Counted from the stretch's first letter, positions 32,851 to 41,742 are shown. The stretch is 64,000 nt of DNA from Amycolatopsis aidingensis (GCF_018885265.1 NZ_CP076538.1:124001-188000); one strand, 5' to 3'. Notes: generated by a model from the sequence alone, not told the origin. A program made the numbers and translations.

Positions 32851-34017
32851 TCAGGTGCTGACCGGAAGGGTGCGCAGGCCGCGGATGACGAACTCCGGGC
32901 GCCGTTGCGGGCTGCCCGCGAGCCGCAGCGCGGGCAGCCGCAGGGCCAGCGCCTGCAGCGCCGCGGCGATCTCCACCCTGGCCAGCGGGGCGCCGACGCA
33001 GTAGTGGATGCCGCCGCCGAACCCCAGGTGCGGGTTGGGGGTGCGGGTGAGGTCCAGTACCCGCGGGTCGGGGAACACCGCGGGATCGTGCGCGGCGGCG
33101 CCGAGCAAGGCGGCGATCTTCTCGCCCTCGGCCACCCGGTAGCCCGCGATCTCCACCTCCGTGGTGGCGGTGCGCTCGAACAGCTGCAACGGCGAGTCGA
33201 ACCGGATCAGCTCCTCCACCGCCTCGGCAGCCAGCGCGGGGGCGGCGACCAGCCGGTCCCACTGGCTGCGGTGCCGTAGCAGGGCGTGTACCCCGTTGCC
33301 GAGCACGTTCACCGTCGCCTCGTGCCCCGCCATCAGCAGCAGCACCGCGGTGGCCACCACCTCGTCCGAGGTCAGGTCGGCGGCCACCAGGTGGCTGATC
33401 AGGTCCGGCCCCGGGTTCGCCGCCCGGTGCGCGGCGAGCTCACGCAGGTAACCCGCGAACTCCGCGGCCGCCCGCTCGGCGGCGTCCCGCCGCTGCTGCG
33501 GAATGCCGTACTCGTACATCTTGACGATCGCGCTCGACCATGGCACCAGCAGCCGCCGGTCGGCAACGGGGATGTCCAGCAACTCGGCGATCACCTCGAC
33601 CGGTAGTGGCTGCGCGAGGTGCTCGAGCAGGTCCGCCGAGCCGTCCTCGGCGATCCGCGCGGCCAGCCGGTCCACCATGCCCGCCGCGAGCTCCTCCACC
33701 CGCGGGCGCAGCCGCTCGACATGGCCGCGCTGGAAAGCCCCGGACACCAGCCTGCGCAGCCGGGTGTGCGCGGGCGGCTCGCTTTCCAGCAGGGAGTTGC
33801 GGTGCAGCAGGTTGAACGAGGCGAACCGTTCGGCAGGTTGCGCGTCGGTCCAGATCCGGCCCAGCCCGCGATGCCGCAGCACGGCCGAGGCCGCCGCGTG
33901 CGAGACGGCCACCGCGAGGCCGAGGCCAGGGTGCCAGTGCACCTCGCCTTCCCTTCGCAGGGCCGCGAAGCTGGGATACGGGTCGGCGAGGAAGGCCGGG
34001 TCACCAGGATCGAACAC
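32851..34017 (-). CDS. cytochrome P450
   Basis: A 388-residue soluble bacterial P450. Heme-ligand Cys340 is in FGGGIHYCVGAPLAR, the I-helix oxygen-activating motif is LLMAGHEATVN (Glu at the acid position, Ala for the first Thr), and the ExxR motif is EELIRFDSP. FERTATTEVEIAGY is the usual beta-sheet segment. The Ala-Thr pair in the I-helix is slightly unusual. The GTG start is chosen because FDPGDPAFLADPYPSFAALR is the normal N-terminus. No ferredoxin or ferredoxin reductase gene is adjacent. Substrate unknown. Confidence 0.94.
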   Translation of the reverse strand: MFDPGDPAFLADPYPSFAALRREGEVHWHPGLGLAVAVSHAAASAVLRHRGLGRIWTDAQPAERFASFNLLHRNSLLESEPPAHTRLRRLVSGAFQRGHVERLRPRVEELAAGMVDRLAARIAEDGSADLLEHLAQPLPVEVIAELLDIPVADRRLLVPWSSAIVKMYEYGIPQQRRDAAERAAAEFAGYLRELAAHRAANPGPDLISHLVAADLTSDEVVATAVLLLMAGHEATVNVLGNGVHALLRHRSQWDRLVAAPALAAEAVEELIRFDSPLQLFERTATTEVEIAGYRVAEGEKIAALLGAAAHDPAVFPDPRVLDLTRTPNPHLGFGGGIHYCVGAPLARVEIAAALQALALRLPALRLAGSPQRRPEFVIRGLRTLPVST

Positions 34018-34128
34018 CCGACAACCATAGAATCGGCCGGGTTTCAGCGGAAGGAGGAGCGGCACCCGCCGGGCCTTGCCCCGGCCGGGGTTGGGTAGCG
34101 TCAGAGAAACCAGGAACGAGGAGGCGAT

Positions 34129-35007
34129 ATGGGTAAGGGCGCTCGGAAAAAGGGGCCGAAGGCCGACCGCAAGCAGAAGAAGGTGCGGGACGTCTTCGTT
34201 GCGCAGCCGTTCGAGGGTCTTGCCGCGGAGCCCGAGCTGATCGCACTGCGCGAGTTCGTGCCGTCCGCGACCGCCCGTCTGTCCCTTGTCGACAGTCCGG
34301 ACAGGACGGTCACGGTGGGGACCGTGCTGCCGATGGCGGCGGCCGCCTTCGTCCGCAACGATGGCGAGGTCTTCATCGGGATGCAGGTGCAGACCCGTTC
34401 CTCGGATATCAGCAGGGATCTCGGCCGCTCGCTGCGCTGGGCGCTGGAGGCCGAGACCGGCGATGTGCTCAGCGCCCCGGACACCACCAGCGAGCCGGCC
34501 GATGGCGAGCGGTTGCAGGACCTGCTGGTCGCCGACGCGCAGCTCGAGGTCGAACTGCACGAGGACTTCTCCTGGTGGCTGCCGGAGGACACCGAGGCAA
34601 GCGGGGACGTGGCGCTGTCCCTGGAGCGGGCCAACGCGGCGATCATGCCGACCGAACGCCTCGGGCACGGGCTGTACTGGGTGGATGCCGGGGACAAGGC
34701 GCACCTGCGCTGGGTGCGGCCGGAGCCGGAGGGGCGGCTGCTGCAGGCGCTGGCCCGGCTGTCCGCGAACGGCGAGATCGGCCTCGGCGACGGCACCCGC
34801 TATGCCGGGTCCTTCCGCGCGCACGGCCTGCTGGTCCCGGTCTGGGACCTGGACCCCGAGGCGCACGCGCGGGAGTGGGCCGAGCCCGCGCAGCAGCTGG
34901 GCGCCCGGCTGGACGCGGCGCTGGCCTCGCTGGCGGATGACCCGCTGAACGCCGCCGAGCGGCGGGCCAGGGACGGGCTGCTCGGCAGGCAGCTCACCCT
35001 GCGATGA
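34129..35007 (+). CDS. DUF5926 family protein
   Basis: A 292-residue protein with a highly basic N-terminus (MGKGARKKGPKADRKQKK) and then a soluble domain beginning VRDVFVAQPFEGLAAEPELIALREFVPSA. This layout matches the actinobacterial DUF5926 family, whose function is unknown. Some databases mislabel it as topoisomerase or SecA-related. GGAGG lies before the ATG. Its stop overlaps the next gene by ATGA. Confidence 0.82.
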   Translation: MGKGARKKGPKADRKQKKVRDVFVAQPFEGLAAEPELIALREFVPSATARLSLVDSPDRTVTVGTVLPMAAAAFVRNDGEVFIGMQVQTRSSDISRDLGRSLRWALEAETGDVLSAPDTTSEPADGERLQDLLVADAQLEVELHEDFSWWLPEDTEASGDVALSLERANAAIMPTERLGHGLYWVDAGDKAHLRWVRPEPEGRLLQALARLSANGEIGLGDGTRYAGSFRAHGLLVPVWDLDPEAHAREWAEPAQQLGARLDAALASLADDPLNAAERRARDGLLGRQLTLR

Positions 35008-35357
35008 TCCTGCACATCTGCCCGGCCGCCGACTGGGCCGCCGTACCGCCCGGCGGCGAGTACCGGGCTGCCTCGCTGGCCGAGGTCGGCTTCATCCACT
35101 GCGCCGACCGGGGGACCGTGCACCTGCCCGCGAACCGGCTGTTCGCCGGGCGCACCGACCTGGTGCTGCTCGAGGTGGACCCGGCGGGGCTGCCGGTGCG
35201 CTGGGAGCCCGGCGACCCGCCCGCGCCGGGCGAGGTGTGGTTCCCGCACGTCTACGGCCCCATCCCGCGGGCAGCGGTGCGCGGCGTGCACGAGTTCCCG
35301 CCGGGGCCGGACGGCCGGTTCCGGCTGCCCGACGCCCTCACCCGCTCGGCGGCCTGA
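35004..35357 (+). CDS. DUF952 domain protein
   Basis: A 117-residue protein. FIHCADRGTVHLPANRLFAG, LVLLEVDPAGL and FPHVYGPIPRAAV are the family's conserved strings. DUF952 is a compact fold often found as a stand-alone protein with no assigned reaction; conserved His residues suggest an enzyme. It is translationally coupled to the DUF5926 gene. Confidence 0.9.
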   Translation: MILHICPAADWAAVPPGGEYRAASLAEVGFIHCADRGTVHLPANRLFAGRTDLVLLEVDPAGLPVRWEPGDPPAPGEVWFPHVYGPIPRAAVRGVHEFPPGPDGRFRLPDALTRSAA

Positions 35358-35417
35358 GTCTGCGCGCGGTAACACCGCAGGTAGATTCGTCGACCGAACA
35401 GGGTAGAGAGGGGAACG

Positions 35418-35960
35418 GTGGTGCCTGGCGAGTTCACGGACTTCGGCGAGTTCGTGGAAGCCAGCCTGCCCGGGTTGCTGCGCTACGGCCACGCGCTGAC
35501 CGGCAACCCGCACGACGCCGCCGACCTGGTGCAGACCGTGCTGGAGAAGATCGGTTCCCGCTGGACCCATGTGCAGCGCAAGACCGGCGACCCGCTCGCC
35601 TACATCCGGCGTTCCATGGCCAACGCGCATATCAGCAGGTGGCGCCGGGTGCGCAAGGAGAACCTGGTCGCCGAGCTGCCCGAGTCGCAGCCGTTCACCC
35701 CTGCCGACCCGTTCGAGCACGAGCCGTTGTGGCAGGCATTACGCGCCCTCCCGCCGAGGCAACGTGCGGTCATCGTGCTGCGTTACTACGAAGGACTGTC
35801 CGAGGCGGAGATCGCGGAGTCCCTCGGTGTCAGCCAGGGCACCGTGAAGAGCCAGGCAAGCAAGGCGATTGCCTCGTTGCGCACGAAGCTGCAGGCCGAG
35901 GACGAGCCACCGGCCGCTGGGGATACGGCGCGCAAGGGGAGGGAACGTGAGTTCGACTGA
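35418..35960 (+). CDS. SigE-family ECF sigma factor
   Basis: A 180-residue sigma factor of the actinobacterial SigE family. Region 2 is FGEFVEASLPGLLRYGHALTG and HDAADLVQTVLEKI; AYIRRSMANAHISRWRR is the family's region 2.4 area. Region 4 is LPPRQRAVIVLRYYEGLSEAEIAESLGVSQGTVKSQ. The GTG start has AGAGGGG upstream. The 3' end overlaps the next gene by 14 bp, pointing to coupled synthesis with a membrane protein that may control it. Confidence 0.92.
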   Translation: MVPGEFTDFGEFVEASLPGLLRYGHALTGNPHDAADLVQTVLEKIGSRWTHVQRKTGDPLAYIRRSMANAHISRWRRVRKENLVAELPESQPFTPADPFEHEPLWQALRALPPRQRAVIVLRYYEGLSEAEIAESLGVSQGTVKSQASKAIASLRTKLQAEDEPPAAGDTARKGREREFD

Positions 35961-36789
35961 CGAGGAGTTCGACGAGGAGCTGCGCAGGCTGTTCGCCGAC
36001 GAGCGGCTCGGCCTGCGCCCGCGTGCCGGAGCCGGGCAGGCGATCCTCGCGGGCGCGCGGCGCGTCCGCCGTCGCCGGGTCCTGCTGACCAGCGGCGGCG
36101 GAACCCTCGCCGTGGCGCTGCTGGCCGGTGGCGTCCTGCTGCTCGGCGGCGAGCCCTCGACCCGCACCACCGCCGCGCCCGCCACCGGGGAGGAGTCCAC
36201 CAGCCTCGCGATCGAGGAGCCCACGGCCCCGCCCTCGTCGCCCGCGTCCTCGACCGCGGCGAGTGTGCCCGAGCAGACCAGCGGTGGGCAGCGGACCTCC
36301 AGCAACCCACCGCCGCCCGCGGAGACGCCCCCGCCCCAAACCAGCGGCTCCCCGCGGTTCGAGAGCTCCACGGTGGCAAGCCCGGTGCTCGGGCCGGACG
36401 GCTACGGCGTGTTCAAGCTGGGCATGTCCACCGAGGAGGCGAAGGCCACCGGCAGACTGGGCGAGACCGTGGAGGCGGACGCCAAGGGCTGTGTGTCCTA
36501 CCGGTTCACCGACGAGGCGAATGCGGCATCGCGGCTGCGCATCTCGGCCGAGGGCGGGCTGGTCGGGCTGTATCCGGGCGGACCGGCGCAGACCCCGGAG
36601 GGGATCGGCGAGGGGTCCACGCTGGCCAAGGTGCGTGCGACCTACCCCGCGCTGACCGGGGACCAGGGCAGCTACACCGCGCCGGCCGGGCAGAACGCGG
36701 TCTACCGGATCGGGGTGGACACCGACCGGCAGGTGGTGTCCCGCCTCGCACTGGAAGCCCAGCCACAGCCCTGTTCCGGGGCGTCCTGA
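35947..36789 (+). CDS. one-pass membrane protein coupled to sigma factor (putative regulator)
   Basis: A 280-residue protein. An acidic N-terminus (SSTDEEFDEELRRLFADERL) is followed by a basic stretch, one membrane helix (LLTSGGGTLAVALLAGGVLLLGG), a Pro/Thr/Ser linker and an external C-terminal domain with two cysteines (KGCVSYRF and PQPCSG) that may form a disulfide. The overlap with the sigma gene and the cytoplasmic-N topology suggest an anti-sigma-like partner, but no zinc-binding motif is present. Function is inferred from context only. Confidence 0.7.
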   Translation: MSSTDEEFDEELRRLFADERLGLRPRAGAGQAILAGARRVRRRRVLLTSGGGTLAVALLAGGVLLLGGEPSTRTTAAPATGEESTSLAIEEPTAPPSSPASSTAASVPEQTSGGQRTSSNPPPPAETPPPQTSGSPRFESSTVASPVLGPDGYGVFKLGMSTEEAKATGRLGETVEADAKGCVSYRFTDEANAASRLRISAEGGLVGLYPGGPAQTPEGIGEGSTLAKVRATYPALTGDQGSYTAPAGQNAVYRIGVDTDRQVVSRLALEAQPQPCSGAS

Positions 36790-36790
36790 G

Positions 36791-36841
36791 CCGGGGCACG
36801 GCACCCCGGAACCCGGGCCGCCGGCGGTGGGCGGGCCCGGG
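36791..36841. terminator. two adjacent hairpins between convergent genes
   Basis: CCGGGG-N7-CCCCGG at 36791-36809 and CCCGGGCC-N14-GGCCCGGG at 36812-36841 lie between the stop codons of the convergent membrane-protein and ferritin genes. They can terminate transcription from both sides. No T-tract is present. Confidence 0.6.
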
Positions 36842-36876
36842 CCCGGTGGGTGCCGGTGCGGTGCTGACCGGGCGGC

Positions 36877-37428
36877 TCAGAGTGCGCCGCCGGCGACCGG
36901 CGGCATGGTCGGGTCCTCGCCGTCGTCGCCGACGGACTCCCGGTTCAGGAACTGCTCGACCTCGAAGAGGTTGCCCTTCGCCCGCTTGACGACGTTCAGC
37001 AGCGTGGACATCTGGGAGATCTCCTCGACCTGCTCCTTGAGGAACCACTGCATGAACTGCTCGCCCTGGTAGTCATCCTCGGAACGGGCGGCCTTGGCCA
37101 GCGTCTTGATATCGGCGGCGACCTCCTTCTCCTGGGCCAGCGCGAGCTCGATGAGCTCGGTGGCGTCGGAGAAGTCATTGCGGACCTCTCCGGTCCCGGG
37201 GATTTCCACGTGGTGGTCGGTGTCCATCATGTACTGCACCAGCGCGAGCGCGTGGTTACGTTCCTCAATGGACTGCTTGTAGAAGTGCTTGGCAAGCCGC
37301 GGCAGGTCCTCGTTGTCGAACCATACCGCGAGTGCGACGTACTGCTGGGACGCGTTGAACTCGTTGTGCACCTGCCCCTGCAGGAGCTCGTAGAACTTCG
37401 AACGCGGTTGCTTCTTGGTGACGGCCAT
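36877..37428 (-). CDS. bfrB: ferritin, BfrB type
   Basis: A 183-residue iron-storage ferritin close to mycobacterial BfrB in sequence. Ferroxidase-centre residues are visible in QVHNEFNASQQYVALAVWFD, EERNHALALVQYMMD and GEQFMQWFLKEQVEEI. Heme-binding Met is absent, so it is a non-heme ferritin. The ATG before AVTKKQ was chosen; an upstream ATG would add 6 residues. Neither start has a good ribosome-binding site. Two IdeR boxes lie ~100-150 bp upstream, matching the IdeR-activated arrangement of M. tuberculosis bfrB. Confidence 0.93.
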   Translation of the reverse strand: MAVTKKQPRSKFYELLQGQVHNEFNASQQYVALAVWFDNEDLPRLAKHFYKQSIEERNHALALVQYMMDTDHHVEIPGTGEVRNDFSDATELIELALAQEKEVAADIKTLAKAARSEDDYQGEQFMQWFLKEQVEEISQMSTLLNVVKRAKGNLFEVEQFLNRESVGDDGEDPTMPPVAGGAL

Positions 37429-37524
37429 ACCGAAAAGATACGTCATACCGGGGGCGGATTTCCACTTTCAGGTAGTGATATGAACCCCATTCGTGTAGTA
37501 TTTATAAGCCAAGGTAAAACTAAT

Positions 37525-37543
37525 TTCGCTTAGCCTTGCCTAA
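37525..37543. promoter_or_regulatory. IdeR/DtxR iron box 1 (ferritin-proximal)
   Basis: On the minus strand this 19-mer matches the consensus TTAGGTTAGGCTAACCTAA at 15 of 19 positions, including the TTAGG and AGGCTAA cores. It lies about 100 bp upstream of the ferritin start. The whole 37430-37580 gap is markedly AT-rich for this genome. Confidence 0.75.
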
Positions 37544-37559
37544 ATGGGGAACGCATTAA

Positions 37560-37578
37560 TTAGGAAAGGCTAACTTCT
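37560..37578. promoter_or_regulatory. IdeR/DtxR iron box 2 (overlaps arcA stop)
   Basis: TTAGG-AA-AGGCTAAC matches the IdeR consensus at 14 of 19 positions. It starts 35 bp from box 1 and its end overlaps the stop codon of the arginine deiminase gene. Tandem boxes far upstream of the start fit activation rather than repression of the ferritin gene. Confidence 0.7.
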
Positions 37579-38797
37579 AACCGAGTGGTTCCCGGACAAT
37601 CGGGCAGGACATGCACCGCGGGCCGCCGCGACCGGAACCCAGCTCGGACCCCGCGATCCGCAACACCTCGATCCCGGCCTGCTCCAGCCGGACATTGGTC
37701 TCCACGTTGCGCTCGTAGCCCACCACCACGCCAGGGGACACGGCGAGGGTGTTGTTGCCGTCGTCCCACTGCTCCCGTTCCGCGGTGACCGGGTCGAGCC
37801 CGGTGTCGATCACCCGCAGGCGGTCGATGCCCATCGCCTCGGCCGCGGCGGTGAGGAAGGGCCGGGGGCCGTCCACCCGCAGTACCTCCTTGCCCGCCGT
37901 CTCGTCCGGGCGCAGGGTGTAGGCCACCAGCGACTCCCTGGCCAGCGGGTACATCACCACGGCATCGGCGCCGACCATGGTGCACACGGTGTCCAGGTGC
38001 ATGGTCGCCCTGTTCTGCGCGATCGGCACGGCCAGCACGGTGTGCGCGATGCCGTCGGCGAAGGCCGACCTGGCCAGCGCCTCCGCGCCCGCGGCCGAGG
38101 TGCGCTCGCCGACGCCAACGGCCAGCACGCCCGGCGCGAGCAGCAGGATGTCCCCGCCCTCGATGGGGGCGGAGTGCGCGCCGTAGGCACGCACCGTGCC
38201 GAGGAAACGGGGGTGGTAGGCGTACACGAGGTCCAGCAGAGCGGTTTCCCGGCCGCGGGCGGGCATGGCCAGCGAGGAGATCGCCACCCTGTCCGCGATC
38301 CAGGCCGAGGAGTCCCTGGTGAACAGCAGGTTGGGCAGCGGGTCAACGGCGAAGTCGTGCGGGTGGTTCATCCTGCGCACCAGGGAGGCGCCCTCCGCGG
38401 CCGGCAGCTCCTCGAAGGTCATACCCGCCATCAGCACCTCGGCCAGCACGTACGCCGGCACCCCGGACAGGTAGGAGCGCAGCGAGTCGGCGAGGTCGCC
38501 GCCCAGCCGCCTGCTGTCCACCGCCGCGTGCACCCCGGCCGCGTGCGCCCGCGGGTCCTCCAGGGTGGTGCGCAGCAGCTCGGACAGCAGCAGTACCTCC
38601 ACGCCCCGCCCGCGCAGCACCTCGGCGAACGCGTCGTGTTCCTCCTGGGCGCGGCCCACCCAGGGCACGGAGTCGAAGAGCAGCTGGTCGTTGTTGCGCG
38701 GGGTCAGCCGTTTGAGCTCGGGGCCCGGCCGGTGCAGCAGCACCGAACGCAGCGGGCCGACCTCGCTGTCCACTCGGGGGGAGATCGCTTGGTTCAC
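37577..38797 (-). CDS. arcA: arginine deiminase
   Basis: A 406-residue enzyme converting arginine to citrulline and ammonia. Catalytic Cys395 is in GPRCMSCP. Substrate-binding residues are in [12 protein letters not shown] and [13 protein letters not shown], and [16 protein letters not shown] and the catalytic His/Glu region are all in place. The start is GTG. No carbamate kinase, ornithine carbamoyltransferase or ArcD antiporter gene is near, so this is not a full energy-yielding ADI operon; acid resistance or nitrogen scavenging is more likely (inference). Confidence 0.95.
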   Translation of the reverse strand: MNQAISPRVDSEVGPLRSVLLHRPGPELKRLTPRNNDQLLFDSVPWVGRAQEEHDAFAEVLRGRGVEVLLLSELLRTTLEDPRAHAAGVHAAVDSRRLGGDLADSLRSYLSGVPAYVLAEVLMAGMTFEELPAAEGASLVRRMNHPHDFAVDPLPNLLFTRDSSAWIADRVAISSLAMPARGRETALLDLVYAYHPRFLGTVRAYGAHSAPIEGGDILLLAPGVLAVGVGERTSAAGAEALARSAFADGIAHTVLAVPIAQNRATMHLDTVCTMVGADAVVMYPLARESLVAYTLRPDETAGKEVLRVDGPRPFLTAAAEAMGIDRLRVIDTGLDPVTAEREQWDDGNNTLAVSPGVVVGYERNVETNVRLEQAGIEVLRIAGSELGSGRGGPRCMSCPIVREPLG

Positions 38798-38912
38798 ACC
38801 TGCGAGCGTAATGAGTACGACGGCGCAACGGGGAGCCGTGAAACCCGACGAGGACCCACCGAAACCTTACGAACTCGCTCGCCTGACGGGCGATTCGTTG
38901 CGCCGCGGGCTC

Positions 38913-39725
38913 TCAGGGCAGCCAGCTGACCCGGTCGCGCAGGAAGGCGTAACCGACGAAGGCGACCACGTCGAGCAGGGTATGCGCGATGATCAACGGC
39001 CACAGCCGGTTGGTGCGCTGCCACACCCTGCCGAAAACCAGCCCCATTATCAGGTTGCCGACGAATCCGCCGAGGCCCTGATAGAGGTGATACGAACCGC
39101 GCAGTACGGCGGCGATCAGCAGGGCGGAGTTCTCCCCTCGGCCGAGTTGCCGCAGCCGGGTCAGCAGGTAACCGACGACGAGCATTTCCTCGGCGAAGGA
39201 GTTACCGAACGCCGCCAGTGTCAGGGTGATCGGCCGCCACCAGCTCTCGTCCAAAGTAGACGGCTGCACCGCGAGATTCAGCCCGAGCTGCCAGCCGACG
39301 AAGTACAGTACGAGACCGGGAATGCCGATCAGCGCGGTCAGTCCGATGCCCCAGCGGAGGTCGCGGCCGGGGCGCCGCCGGTCGAGTCCGACCTCGGCCA
39401 GTCGCATCCCGCCGCGCACCAGCAGGTAGGCCCCGAGTGCGCCCCAGCCGAGCAGTTGCACGACGCTGAGCAGTTGCTTCAGCAGGTCGAGAAGATCCAA
39501 CGTGGCCTGTGGCGCGTTGATCGCCACCCGCTGCTCGCCCAGCGGCTCGGGACGTAACAGTGCGTCCACAAGTGACAGCAGGCTGCGTACCCCGGACAGG
39601 CCGAGGGTGATCGAGAAAACAATGACCAGTTCGAGGATCAGCACCCGCCGCCGGGCGGGGTCCTCGATCGGCTCGGGGGTCGCGGGTCGCTGGGCAGCGA
39701 GCCAGGCGGACAGGCGATGGCGCAC
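38913..39725 (-). CDS. CPBP family intramembrane metalloprotease
   Basis: A 270-residue membrane protein with about seven helices. Metal/catalytic motifs of the CPBP (CAAX-like Abi) family: EE in GNSFAEEMLVVGYLLTRL, R-x3-H in VLRGSYHLYQG, and H-x3-D in PLIIAHTLLDVVAF. Possible roles include peptide maturation or self-immunity to bacteriocins. The GTG start has GAGG upstream. It diverges from the BCCT transporter gene across a 294-bp intergenic region. Confidence 0.9.
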   Translation of the reverse strand: MRHRLSAWLAAQRPATPEPIEDPARRRVLILELVIVFSITLGLSGVRSLLSLVDALLRPEPLGEQRVAINAPQATLDLLDLLKQLLSVVQLLGWGALGAYLLVRGGMRLAEVGLDRRRPGRDLRWGIGLTALIGIPGLVLYFVGWQLGLNLAVQPSTLDESWWRPITLTLAAFGNSFAEEMLVVGYLLTRLRQLGRGENSALLIAAVLRGSYHLYQGLGGFVGNLIMGLVFGRVWQRTNRLWPLIIAHTLLDVVAFVGYAFLRDRVSWLP

Positions 39726-39742
39726 GGGCGCAAGTTACCTCA

Positions 39743-39824
39743 ATCGAAGTATCACCTGGTCAGAGGCTTCGATGCGACAACAATGGGGTTGGTTTGCCAT
39801 AGTGCCTGATCGAAACGTTACCTG
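39743..39824. promoter_or_regulatory. two direct repeats upstream of BCCT gene
   Basis: ATCGAA-N3-T-N-ACCTG occurs at 39743-39758 and again at 39809-39824, 66 bp apart, with the inverted core TTCGAT between them. A TACAGT sequence just downstream could be a -10 element for the transporter. The repeats may be operator copies for a regulator acting on one or both divergent genes. They lie in an AT-richer part of the 39726-40019 gap. Confidence 0.4.
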
Positions 39825-39976
39825 TCGGGTCTACAGTCTTACGGACGCACAAGGAGGCCAGGCGACACGCCAAGGCGCGTAATGTCCGGTTGCGTAGCTC
39901 ACTGCGGGGTGTCAATCAGCGGCGCCGGGCGGGTCGCGGCCCGCCGCGGTGTCCTGGGATGCCTGGTCGAATACCC

Positions 39977-39998
39977 GGCTCACCGGGCCCGGTGAGCC
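39977..39998 (+). promoter_or_regulatory. perfect 22-bp palindrome in BCCT leader
   Basis: GGCTCACCGGG and its exact complement CCCGGTGAGCC form an 11-bp uninterrupted stem (about 9 bp with a 4-nt loop in RNA). It ends only 7 bp before the GGGAGG ribosome-binding site of the BCCT gene. A second GC-rich hairpin (CGGGCGGGTCGCGGCCCGCCG) lies 40 bp upstream. The position suits translational control or an attenuator. Confidence 0.55.
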
Positions 39999-40019
39999 GC
40001 CAACAGGGAGGACCGCCTC

Positions 40020-41732
40020 GTGGCGACAACATCGGATACTGGGGCCTCGGCGCCATCCGGTCCGAAGAAGAAATGGACGGACACGATCGCGCCGAGGGTA
40101 TTTTGGCCCGCAGCGAGCATCATCGCTGCGTTCGTGCTCTTCACGGTGATCTTTCCGACCACCATGGGCGACGCCTTCGACGCCATCCAGGACACGATCG
40201 TCGGTACCTTCAGCTGGTACTACCTGCTCATCGTTTCCGGCTTCGTGGTCTTCGCGATCTGGATCGGCCTCGGGCACTTCGGTGACATCAAGCTGGCGCC
40301 CAAGGACGAGGAGCCGGAGTTCAAGCTCAAGTCGTGGTTCGCGATGCTGTTCGCGGCCGGTATGGGCATCGGCCTGGTGTTCTGGGGCGTGGCCGAGCCG
40401 CTGAACCACTTCGCCGGGGTGCCGAACCGGGCCTCCGGAATCGCGGCCGCGGACGAGCAGGGTGCGCAGGACTCGATCGTCCAGACCTTCTTGCACTGGG
40501 GCCTGCACCCGTGGGCTATCTACGTCGTGGTCGGCGTGGCGATCGCCTACGCGATCCACCGCAAGCAGCGGCCGGTCTCCATCCGCTGGGCACTGGAGCC
40601 GTTGCTGGGAAACCGGGTCAAGGGCTGGATCGGCGACGTCATCGACATCGCGGCCATCGTCGGCACGCTGTTCGGTGTCGCCACCTCGCTGGGTCTCGGC
40701 GTGGCGCAGATCGCTTCCGGCCTCGACTTCATGGGGCTGGTCAGCAACCCGGGTAACTGGACCAACATCATCCTGATCGGCGCGATCACCACCCTGGCGA
40801 TCGTGTCGGTGGTCACCGGCCTGAAGAAGGGCATCAAGATCCTGTCGAACACCAACATGGGCCTTGCCGCGCTCCTGTTGCTGTTCGTGCTGGTCACCGG
40901 GCCGACGCTGTTCATCTTCCGCGAGCTGGTGCAGTCCATCGGGGACTACTTCCAGAACATCTTCCAGCTCAGCTTCAACGCCACCGCGTTGCAGGGCGAG
41001 GACGGCACCGAGTGGCAGGGCTGGTGGACCGCCTTCTACTGGGGCTGGTGGATCTCCTGGGCGCCCTTCGTCGGCGTGTTCATCGCGCGGATCTCCCGCG
41101 GCCGTACGGTGCGCGAGTTCGTGGCCGGTGTGCTGATCGTGCCCACCGTGGTCACCTTCCTCTGGTTCACCGTGTTCGGTGGCACCGGGCTCTACCGTGA
41201 GCTGTTCGGCCAGGGCGGCCTGGTCGGCGCGGACGGATCGGTGGACACCGAGGGATCGCTGTTCGGCCTGCTCGGCGAACTGCCCGGCGGCACCGTCGTG
41301 GTGGCGGGTGCGGTCATCCTGATCGCGCTGTTCTTCGTCACCTCCTCGGACTCCGGCTCGCTGGTGGTGGACATGCTCGCCTCCGGTGGTGACCCGGAGC
41401 CGCCGCGCTGGAGCCGGGTGTTCTGGGCCGCGGCCGAAGGGCTGGTGGCGATCGCGCTGATGCTGGCAGGCGGGCTACAGGCGTTGAAGATCGCGGCGAT
41501 CGTGATCGCACTACCGTTCAGCGTGGTGATGCTCGGTATGTGTGTGTCGATCTGGCGAGATTTCAGTGCCGAACGGCGAACGCAGGTCCGCATCCAGCGC
41601 AGGCTGCAACGGGACGAGCTCACCGAGCACGTCTCGCAGAGCCTGATCGAGGAAGGACTGGTCGAGCCGAACGGGGACGAGCCGAGCGACGACAAGTCGA
41701 AGAGCGCGTCCACCGCGAGCGGTAAGACCTAG
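40020..41732 (+). CDS. BCCT family betaine/carnitine/choline transporter
   Basis: A 570-residue carrier with 12 membrane helices and a charged C-terminal cytoplasmic tail. Signatures: FAAGMGIGLVFWGVAEPLNHF (Gly-rich helix TM1), FLHWGLHPWAIYVVVG (family Trp motif), WTAFYWGWWISWAPFVGVFIARISRG and FFVTSSDSGSLVVDM. The MGIGL sequence is that of sodium-coupled carriers (M-G-I-G-x), as in BetP. It imports glycine betaine or similar osmolytes under high osmolarity, and the long C-tail may be an osmosensor. The start is GTG with GGGAGG 8 bp upstream. Confidence 0.95.
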   Translation: MATTSDTGASAPSGPKKKWTDTIAPRVFWPAASIIAAFVLFTVIFPTTMGDAFDAIQDTIVGTFSWYYLLIVSGFVVFAIWIGLGHFGDIKLAPKDEEPEFKLKSWFAMLFAAGMGIGLVFWGVAEPLNHFAGVPNRASGIAAADEQGAQDSIVQTFLHWGLHPWAIYVVVGVAIAYAIHRKQRPVSIRWALEPLLGNRVKGWIGDVIDIAAIVGTLFGVATSLGLGVAQIASGLDFMGLVSNPGNWTNIILIGAITTLAIVSVVTGLKKGIKILSNTNMGLAALLLLFVLVTGPTLFIFRELVQSIGDYFQNIFQLSFNATALQGEDGTEWQGWWTAFYWGWWISWAPFVGVFIARISRGRTVREFVAGVLIVPTVVTFLWFTVFGGTGLYRELFGQGGLVGADGSVDTEGSLFGLLGELPGGTVVVAGAVILIALFFVTSSDSGSLVVDMLASGGDPEPPRWSRVFWAAAEGLVAIALMLAGGLQALKIAAIVIALPFSVVMLGMCVSIWRDFSAERRTQVRIQRRLQRDELTEHVSQSLIEEGLVEPNGDEPSDDKSKSASTASGKT

Positions 41733-41742
41733 CCGACAGCGC

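Noticed and set aside
37505..37523. Third IdeR-like box upstream of ferritin
   Set aside because: The AAGGTAAAACTAA stretch shares only about 9 of 13 positions with part of the consensus and is out of register with the other two.
37577..38797. Arginine deiminase as part of a full arc energy operon
   Set aside because: No carbamate kinase, ornithine carbamoyltransferase or antiporter gene is near.
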